A stretch of 18,957 nt of DNA, from contig CANCOY010000073.1 of the NCBI GenBank assembly GCA_947379865.1, positions 1 through 18,957 on the forward strand, given 5' to 3'. The stretch comes from Acetobacteraceae bacterium (lineage in GTDB: Bacteria > Pseudomonadota > Alphaproteobacteria > Zavarziniales > Zavarziniaceae). The position numbers and the translations under genes are program-made. Below the pieces are notes generated by a model. That model was not told the origin of the DNA. It did not search any database and saw nothing but the letters and a program-made list of their open reading frames with translations. Below, in pieces: positions 13,836 through 18,957 of the stretch. Positions within the stretch are counted from its first letter, which is position 1, and every line of letters starts with the position of its first letter.

Positions 13836-14867
13836 TCAGGTTGCGGCCCACAGGCGGGGCAGTTCATCGGACAGCCAGCGTGACAGGGTGGCGTTGAGTT
13901 CCAGCGGCTTTTCCTGGGCCATCCAGTGGCCGCAATAGATGGTGGCTTCCGTCAGATTGGCGCAGGCCTCCCGCATGGGCAGGGCAAGGCCGGAATCGAC
14001 CGTCTCACACACAAAGTCATAGGCCGCGTGGACAAACAGCACGGGCATGGCGAGGCGCCAGTTCGCCCGGGCGCTTTGGGCAAAGGCGGCATTGGCGGCA
14101 GCGTTCATGTACCAGCTGTCGGGGCCAAAGAAGCCGTTCTTTTCCAGGGCCGCCGTGTAATGGTCCTCGTCTTCCTCAGTCAGCACGCTGTCGTCGCGGG
14201 GCATGTCCGGGGCCGGGGCGCCTGGGCCAAACCAGCCGCCATTGGCACGCACAGCCGCTGTGAAGGCCGGCTGGCCCCGCCCGGCGGGGTCCCCTGCGCG
14301 GAACAGGGCCTTGACCGTGGCGCGCACGTCCTTCTCGAAGGCGGTATGGGCGGCGGTGAAATTCTCGCGGTAGAACAGCATGTAATCCCATTGGGCCGCA
14401 GGAAACTGCGCCTCGGGATAGATGCGGCGGTCGGCCAGCGGGATCAGGGTCTCGGGCGCCAGGCCTTCGCTGATATAGGGCACGCACAGGCTGGCGACGC
14501 CATGGCAGCGCTCCGGGTGCTGCTGCGCCATGGCCCAGACCACGGGGGAGCCCCAGTCATGCCCCACCCACACCGCCTTCTCGACCCCCAGATGATCGAG
14601 CAGTTCGACCATGTCGGCCACGATCTGCTGCAGGCAGTAATCCTCGCTGCGGGGATGCACGGTGGAATGGCCATAGCCGCGCATGTCGGGCGCAATGGCC
14701 CGGAACCCCAGCCGCCCGAAAGCCGGCAGCTGATGCCGCCACGAGCGCGACTGTTCCGGCCAGCCATGCACAAAGATGATCGGCGTCCCCGTCTCTGGCC
14801 CGCACGACAGATAATGGGTGGCATGCCGCGCCGTGGTGACGACATGTTCCTGCACGGAATGGGTCAA
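13836..14867 (-). CDS. Alpha/beta hydrolase, epoxide-hydrolase-like
   Basis: The 343-residue protein has the soluble epoxide hydrolase/haloalkane dehalogenase layout. The oxyanion motif is HGWPEQSRSWRHQLP (H34 onward). APDMRGYGHS follows, then the nucleophile elbow GHDWGSP with Asp104. An aspartate nucleophile favours epoxide hydrolase or dehalogenase chemistry over esterase. A cap region follows, and the C-terminal CGHWMAQEKP supplies the probable catalytic histidine. D in AAYDFVCET may be the acid. There is no signal peptide. The TTG start at 14867 is chosen because a perfect AGGAGG lies six bases before it (14879-14874). Longer in-frame starts run into the upstream flavoprotein gene and give low-complexity, arginine-rich sequence. 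The gene follows the flavoprotein gene by 43 nt and is probably cotranscribed. The substrate is unknown. Confidence 0.85.
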   Translation of the reverse strand: MTHSVQEHVVTTARHATHYLSCGPETGTPIIFVHGWPEQSRSWRHQLPAFGRLGFRAIAPDMRGYGHSTVHPRSEDYCLQQIVADMVELLDHLGVEKAVWVGHDWGSPVVWAMAQQHPERCHGVASLCVPYISEGLAPETLIPLADRRIYPEAQFPAAQWDYMLFYRENFTAAHTAFEKDVRATVKALFRAGDPAGRGQPAFTAAVRANGGWFGPGAPAPDMPRDDSVLTEEDEDHYTAALEKNGFFGPDSWYMNAAANAAFAQSARANWRLAMPVLFVHAAYDFVCETVDSGLALPMREACANLTEATIYCGHWMAQEKPLELNATLSRWLSDELPRLWAAT

Positions 14868-14873
14868 GGTGCG

Positions 14874-14879
14874 CCTCCT
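14874..14879 (-). promoter_or_regulatory. Ribosome binding site supporting a TTG start
   Basis: AGGAGG on the minus strand is six bases upstream of the TTG at 14867. No ATG lies nearby in frame, so this perfect Shine-Dalgarno decides the start of the hydrolase. The next in-frame candidate is a GTG four codons later. Confidence 0.75.
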
Positions 14880-14910
14880 GCTGCTGGCCGTCCGGCCCTT
14901 CTGTTTGGGT

Positions 14911-16794
14911 TCAGACCCGCGCCGCCGTCCAGAAGCCGGATTGCGTCGCCTCAAAAAGGGTGCCGCCGCGCGCCAGGGTCCCGATGCCCACCACACGGAC
15001 ATCATCGATCAGGTCGGCCAAAGCGTCCGCCGGCACAAGCTCAGGCTCCCACACCCAGCCCTCAGGATCGGCGGGGGGTGCCGCGTTTTCGTGGATCTCG
15101 ACCCCGGCCTCTTGCAGATAAGCCAGCGCCAATTCGACCTGCGAACCGTTCCACCGCCCGCCAATCGGCCCGACCGGTGCATGCAAGCTGACCCGCTTGC
15201 CCTGGGCGTGCAGCCAGGAAGCGGCCGTCAGGGCGATTTCACCCCCGCCGAACACATTTATCGCCGCAGCAGCCGGAACGTCCTGGCCCATGAGCAGGGC
15301 AAAGGCGTTGATGGCGCCGTCAGGCACATCACCGGCCCCCGCGCCGGTTGCAACCAAAACCTCATCAAAGCCGGCAAAATCTGCGCTGGACGCCGTCTGC
15401 CCCAGCCGAATGTCAACACCGAGGCGCTCAAGCTCGTGCTGATAGAAGGCAATCAGGCTGGCGAACTCGCGGGCGCGGATTGGCAAAGCGGCGGCGGCCT
15501 TCAACTGCCCGCCGATCCGCTCTGACTGTTCCATGAGGGTTACGCGGTGGCCACGGATCGCCCCAAGCCGGGCAGCCTCGCAGCCCGCTGGCCCTGCGCC
15601 AATGACGAGCAGTGTCTTGGCAACAGGCGCCGCCTGCCGGGCCACGCGGGCATCGGCCTCACGCGCGAGTTCGGGGTTGATCACGCAATGCGCCCGCCGC
15701 CCCAGGAACAGGGAAATCGCGCATTCATTGCAGCCGATACAGCGCCGCACTTCTGCGTCCCGGCCCTGACGGGTCTTGGCGACAAAATTGGGTTCCGCCA
15801 GGTTGCCACGCCCAAGGGCAATGAAATCCACCTCGCCCGCCGCCACCGCCGCCGCCGCCTCGTCAAGCGCCCAGGCCAGACGGCCCACCCCAATCACCGG
15901 AATGCTGACGGCGGCCTTCACCGCCTTGGCCGCCCCCAGCAGGCCACCCGGCACGCCCGTCCACAATACCGTCGACATGGTGTCGTAATTGCCAGCCGAA
16001 ATATCCAGCGCATCAAGATAGGGCGCGATCAGGGCGCAGAAGCGCACGCCGTCTTCAAGGCTCAGGCCGCCCTCATAAGGCTCGTAGACGCTGGCGCGGT
16101 AGAGCAGGGGAAAGTCAGGCCCCACCGCCGCCCGCAGGGCCTGAACCAGTTCCAGGCCGAAACGGGCACGGCCCGCAAAATCGCCACCATAGGCATCGTT
16201 GCGGCGGTTGGTTTGGGGGGACAGGAACTGGCTTGGCAGATAGCCATGGGCGCCGTGCACCTCCACGGCGTCAAAGCCGGCAGCAATGGAGATCTGCGCG
16301 GCCACCACGTATTTTTCGATAATGCCGGGGATTTCATCGGCAGACAGCGCGCGCGGGGCATCACCATAAGCGCTGGTGATGTCGGCGGTGGGTGCCACGG
16401 GTGCGGCGCCGCCGGGAATGTTCGCGATGGTCGCCTGGCGGCCGCCATGGTGCAGCTGGGCGGCGATCTTGGCCCCCTCATTATGGACGGCTTCCACCAG
16501 ATCCGAGAGGCCGGCGCGAAAGCGGTATTCATCCAGCCGCAGGGGATTGCCCACCGCGCGGCCCTGCTGCCAGTCGATCGCCGCGTTTTCGGTGATCATC
16601 AGGCCAACACCGCCACGGGCGCGCTCCCGATAATATTCGATCATGCGGGGGCCAGCCTCACCGTCAGCAGTCGCAAACATCGTATAGATCGGCGACTGGA
16701 CGAAGCGATTGCGCAGCTTCAGGCGGCCGATCTGGCCGGGCTGGAAAAGCGCAGCGGATCCTGCATGGTTGTTCCACACATTGTTTTTGTTCAT
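14911..16794 (-). CDS. NADH:flavin oxidoreductase, Old Yellow Enzyme/2,4-dienoyl-CoA reductase type
   Basis: The 627-residue protein has the three-part FadH/trimethylamine-dehydrogenase plan. An FMN-binding TIM barrel (about 15-345) includes QLHHGGRQA (113-121) and HGAHGYLPSQFLSP (180-193). A Cys cluster follows, C352, C355, C358 and C370 (CIGCNEC-x11-C), for a [4Fe-4S] centre. A FAD/NAD(P)-binding half begins at LLVIGAGPAGCEAA (395-408). Such enzymes reduce enoyl or dienoyl groups or demethylate amines by passing electrons from NAD(P)H through FAD, the cluster and FMN. Family spacing in FadH is usually Cx2Cx3Cx11C; here the middle gap is one shorter. The ATG at 16794 has only a weak ribosome site, but the frame before the barrel is otherwise short. 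It is first in a two-gene unit with the hydrolase, and a strong terminator isolates it from the phosphatase gene. Substrate unknown. Confidence 0.88.
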   Translation of the reverse strand: MNKNNVWNNHAGSAALFQPGQIGRLKLRNRFVQSPIYTMFATADGEAGPRMIEYYRERARGGVGLMITENAAIDWQQGRAVGNPLRLDEYRFRAGLSDLVEAVHNEGAKIAAQLHHGGRQATIANIPGGAAPVAPTADITSAYGDAPRALSADEIPGIIEKYVVAAQISIAAGFDAVEVHGAHGYLPSQFLSPQTNRRNDAYGGDFAGRARFGLELVQALRAAVGPDFPLLYRASVYEPYEGGLSLEDGVRFCALIAPYLDALDISAGNYDTMSTVLWTGVPGGLLGAAKAVKAAVSIPVIGVGRLAWALDEAAAAVAAGEVDFIALGRGNLAEPNFVAKTRQGRDAEVRRCIGCNECAISLFLGRRAHCVINPELAREADARVARQAAPVAKTLLVIGAGPAGCEAARLGAIRGHRVTLMEQSERIGGQLKAAAALPIRAREFASLIAFYQHELERLGVDIRLGQTASSADFAGFDEVLVATGAGAGDVPDGAINAFALLMGQDVPAAAAINVFGGGEIALTAASWLHAQGKRVSLHAPVGPIGGRWNGSQVELALAYLQEAGVEIHENAAPPADPEGWVWEPELVPADALADLIDDVRVVGIGTLARGGTLFEATQSGFWTAARV

Positions 16795-16911
16795 GGGGCA
16801 AAGCTTCCCGTTTCAGCCTCAGGCAAGCGCCTGCGGCGTCCATGATTGCGGAACCGCGCCTGCTTTGGAAGGGTGGTTGGACAAGGGGGGCCACCGACCC
16901 ACCCTGCCAAG

Positions 16912-16940
16912 AAAAAGGCCCGCCGCGATCGACGGGCCTT
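16912..16940 (-). terminator. Intrinsic terminator of the PhoX-family gene
   Basis: On the minus strand AAGGCCCGTCG (16940-16930) pairs with CGGCGGGCCTT (16925-16915) in an 11-bp stem with one G-U pair and an ATCG tetraloop. The pairing runs into a T-run (16916-16912). It lies 22 nt after the phosphatase stop codon and should end that transcript before the flavoprotein gene. Confidence 0.88.
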
Positions 16941-16962
16941 TCTGATGGTGCTGGGCCGGGGA

Positions 16963-18879
16963 TCAGCTGCCGATCTCGCCCCCGTCAACCTTGGTGATGG
17001 CCACAACAGCGGGGCGCGGCAAGCCCTTTTCGGCGAAATCGGGCCAGGAGGTCGTCAGCTTCTCGATGCTCTCGGAATTCTCGCCCGGGTGCTGGACCGA
17101 GACGAACAGGGTCTTGCCATCGGGCGTGAAGCAGGGGCCGGTGGCCTCGGCGCCAAAGGGACAGGCAAACAGGGCCTTGGGCAGGGCGCGGCCCGGGCCT
17201 TCCACGTCCATGCCAAAGATGCCGTCGGCAAGGTCGAAAGCATTCTGGCCATCGGTGGCAATCCACATGCGGCCCTTGTGGTCGGACGTGATGTTGTCGG
17301 GCGTGGCGAACCAGCCGTCGGCCGTGGTCTCGGGATGGAACTTGGCGCCGACCTCGGGCTTGGAGGGGTCGCCCGCCAGCAGCAGCAGGTCCCATTTGAA
17401 GGTGTCGGCGGCGTGGTCCACGGCCTTGCCCTGGCCCGGCGGGATCAGTTCCACGATGTGGCCCCACTTGTTTTCCGCACGCGGGTTGGCGGCATCAACC
17501 TTGTCGGCCTTGCGCTTCTTGTTCTTGGTCATCACGGCATAGACGCGGCCCGTGGTGGGGGAGACGTCGATATCCTCCGGCCGGTCCATGGGGGTGGCGC
17601 CCAGCTTGTCGGCCGCCTGGCGGGCATGGATCAGTATCGTGGCCTGGTCGGGGAAACCATTTGCCGCCGTCAGCGGCCCCTTGCCGTGCACCAGCGGGTG
17701 CCAGACCAGCGTGCCATCGGCCTTCAGCGTGGCAACGCTCAGGGTTCCCTCATCCAGCAGGCGCAGATTGGCAGCGCGGTCGGCCGGGTTGAACTTGCCC
17801 CTGGAGACGAAGCGATAGATGTATTCGAAGTAATCGTCGTCGCCCAGATAGACCACCACGCGGCCATCCTTGTTGATCACCGGCGCCGAACCCTCATGGC
17901 CAAAGCGGCCAAGGGCCGTGCGCTTCATCGGCACGGCGGAGGGGTCATAGGGGTCGAGTTCCACCACCCAGTTGAAGCGGTTGATCTCATTGGCTTCCTT
18001 TTCGACATTGAACCGGTCGTGGAAGCGGGCGAGGCCCAGCGCATCCTCGTTTTCCATGCCGATGCGGGCCAGCGCATCCTTGGCAGCGGTCTTTTCCGGG
18101 TCGCCACCAAAGAAGGAGGCCGACCATTCCTCGCACGACAGCACCGTGCCCCAGGGGGTCTGGCCACCGGCGCAATTGGTGGAGGTGCCGATCACCTTCC
18201 TGCCCGACGGATCGGCCGAGGTCTGCAACAGGGCATGGCCAGCGGCCGGGCCGGACAGGGTGAATTCGCTGAAGCCGGTAAGGCGGCGGTTATAGCGCGA
18301 ACCCGGCACCATGGCCCAGGTACCATCCTTGCGCGCGATCTCAACCAGGGTCAGGCCGATGGCGGCAAGGCTGATGTCTGCCTGTTCCCGGCTCAGGGCC
18401 TTGCCCGCGTCATCTTCCGAGGTGACGAGGCCGGGGAACATGATGTGGGGATTGGGATATTCATTGTTGATGGCAAGAATGCCCGAAGTGGACGAGGCCG
18501 AGCCGAGCGGCAGCGGGAAGAAGGCCAGATGGTCGTTGTTATAACCGGCCTGCTTGCTTTGGCCCGCTACGGTCTGGGCGGCCGGGTCGAAGGCTGGCGC
18601 ATCGGCGGCGATGGCATCGCCCCAGCGCACCAGCACCTCGGCCTTGTAGCCTTCGGCCACATGGTGGGTCTTGTCATAGATGCGCTTGAGTTCGGTAAAG
18701 CCAAGGCTGGACGGCCCCGCCGCCCGCGCCGCAGCGCCGCCAAGCGCCGAGAGGCCCGCGCTACCGGCCAGCATCGCCGCCGCCGCCACGCCGCCCTTCA
18801 GCACCGCCCGGCGCGACAGCCGCGCTGCCGCCACCTCGTCAAACGATGGAGAATTCCCCTGCCTGTCACGCGTCGCCAT
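16963..18879 (-). CDS. PhoX-family (DUF839) alkaline phosphatase-like protein, Tat-exported
   Basis: PhoX enzymes are periplasmic, iron/calcium-dependent phosphomonoesterases induced by phosphate shortage. The 638-residue length fits. A twin-arginine signal is clear: LSRRAVLKGG (21-30), a hydrophobic alanine-rich stretch, and AARAA near 50-54. The family hallmark NCAGGQTPWGTVLSCEEW (235-252) contains C236, the position of the iron-ligand cysteine in Pseudomonas PhoX. Other family marks are ILAINNEYPNPHIMF (134-148) and FVSVQHPGE near the end. The ATG at 18879 has a GGGAGG six bases before it. The gene is alone, with its own terminator. Many DUF839 proteins are annotated only as PhoX-like and activity varies, so phosphatase function is likely but not certain. 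No clear PhoB box was seen in the 78 bases upstream that are present. Confidence 0.85.
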   Translation of the reverse strand: MATRDRQGNSPSFDEVAAARLSRRAVLKGGVAAAAMLAGSAGLSALGGAAARAAGPSSLGFTELKRIYDKTHHVAEGYKAEVLVRWGDAIAADAPAFDPAAQTVAGQSKQAGYNNDHLAFFPLPLGSASSTSGILAINNEYPNPHIMFPGLVTSEDDAGKALSREQADISLAAIGLTLVEIARKDGTWAMVPGSRYNRRLTGFSEFTLSGPAAGHALLQTSADPSGRKVIGTSTNCAGGQTPWGTVLSCEEWSASFFGGDPEKTAAKDALARIGMENEDALGLARFHDRFNVEKEANEINRFNWVVELDPYDPSAVPMKRTALGRFGHEGSAPVINKDGRVVVYLGDDDYFEYIYRFVSRGKFNPADRAANLRLLDEGTLSVATLKADGTLVWHPLVHGKGPLTAANGFPDQATILIHARQAADKLGATPMDRPEDIDVSPTTGRVYAVMTKNKKRKADKVDAANPRAENKWGHIVELIPPGQGKAVDHAADTFKWDLLLLAGDPSKPEVGAKFHPETTADGWFATPDNITSDHKGRMWIATDGQNAFDLADGIFGMDVEGPGRALPKALFACPFGAEATGPCFTPDGKTLFVSVQHPGENSESIEKLTTSWPDFAEKGLPRPAVVAITKVDGGEIGS

Positions 18880-18898
18880 GTCCTGCCTCCCTGTCCAT

Positions 18899-18911
18899 AT
18901 CCGAAACGGAT
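18899..18911. repeat. Small inverted repeat ATCCG-AAA-CGGAT upstream of the PhoX-family gene
   Basis: Perfect 5-bp arms surround AAA, 20 bp before the phosphatase start codon and just ahead of its ribosome site. It may be a regulator site or chance. It does not resemble the PhoB direct-repeat box. The rest of 18880-18957 shows no gene. Confidence 0.25.
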
Positions 18912-18957
18912 CTGGCCGTCAGGCTAGCGCGGCCTGGTTACAGGGCGATGAAATGGG

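Noticed and set aside
16820..16833. CAGGC-AAGC-GCCTG hairpin in front of the flavoprotein gene
   Set aside because: The stem is only 5 bp with no T-run and no recognisable operator pattern, so it could easily be chance in GC-rich DNA.
16846..18927. 693-codon plus-strand open frame opposite the PhoX-family gene
   Set aside because: The minus strand encodes a clear Tat-exported DUF839 protein. The plus frame runs through the terminator at 16912-16940 and resembles nothing.
18880..18957. PhoB box upstream of the PhoX-family gene
   Set aside because: Only a loose CTGTAAC is visible and no second repeat lies 11 bp away, so there is no supportable site in the bases available.

Overview
This is a GC-rich window with Alphaproteobacteria-like genes. 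Two bacteriochlorophyll genes (bchH, bchM) point to a phototroph, purple non-sulfur or aerobic anoxygenic. The genus cannot be fixed from sequence alone. Almost everything is on the minus strand, so reading order runs from right to left.

Left region (1-5686). A truncated gene for an exported or membrane-anchored protein runs off the left edge. It is preceded by a short spacer holding three separate inverted repeats. Upstream lie bchM and bchH, an operon with a 16-nt gap that encodes the first two committed steps from protoporphyrin IX. A PpsR/CrtJ-like palindrome covers the -35 of a probable bchH promoter. A GNAT acetyltransferase gene diverges from bchH and converges on the next operon.

Central region (5703-13694). 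This is the most interesting part: a tightly coupled seven-gene operon. In transcription order it encodes an AmiC-like cytoplasmic amide sensor, an AmiR-like ANTAR antiterminator, two Dpp/Opp-type ABC permeases, an SBP_bac_5 binding protein, an FmdA/AmdA-family acetamidase/formamidase, and a fused double-ATPase subunit. Neighbouring genes mostly overlap by 1-4 nt. A strong stem-loop sits between the binding-protein gene and the amidase gene. Upstream of amiC the leader carries a good intrinsic terminator. An alternative 8-bp hairpin uses the same five bases as the terminator's left arm, so the two structures cannot coexist. A probable promoter starts transcription just before them. The simplest reading is that an amide bound by the AmiC-like protein frees the AmiR-like protein, which stabilises the antiterminator and switches on uptake and hydrolysis of the amide. 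This resembles the Pseudomonas ami system, but the transporter and hydrolase differ, and two positions that align with the AmiC ligand pocket are changed.

Right region (13836-18957). A two-gene unit encodes an Old Yellow Enzyme/2,4-dienoyl-CoA-reductase-like flavoprotein and an epoxide-hydrolase-like alpha/beta hydrolase that starts with TTG. Next is a strong terminator, then a Tat-exported PhoX-family (DUF839) phosphatase. The last 78 bases hold no gene and are probably the phosphatase's upstream region.

No tRNA, rRNA, CRISPR array or insertion sequence was seen.
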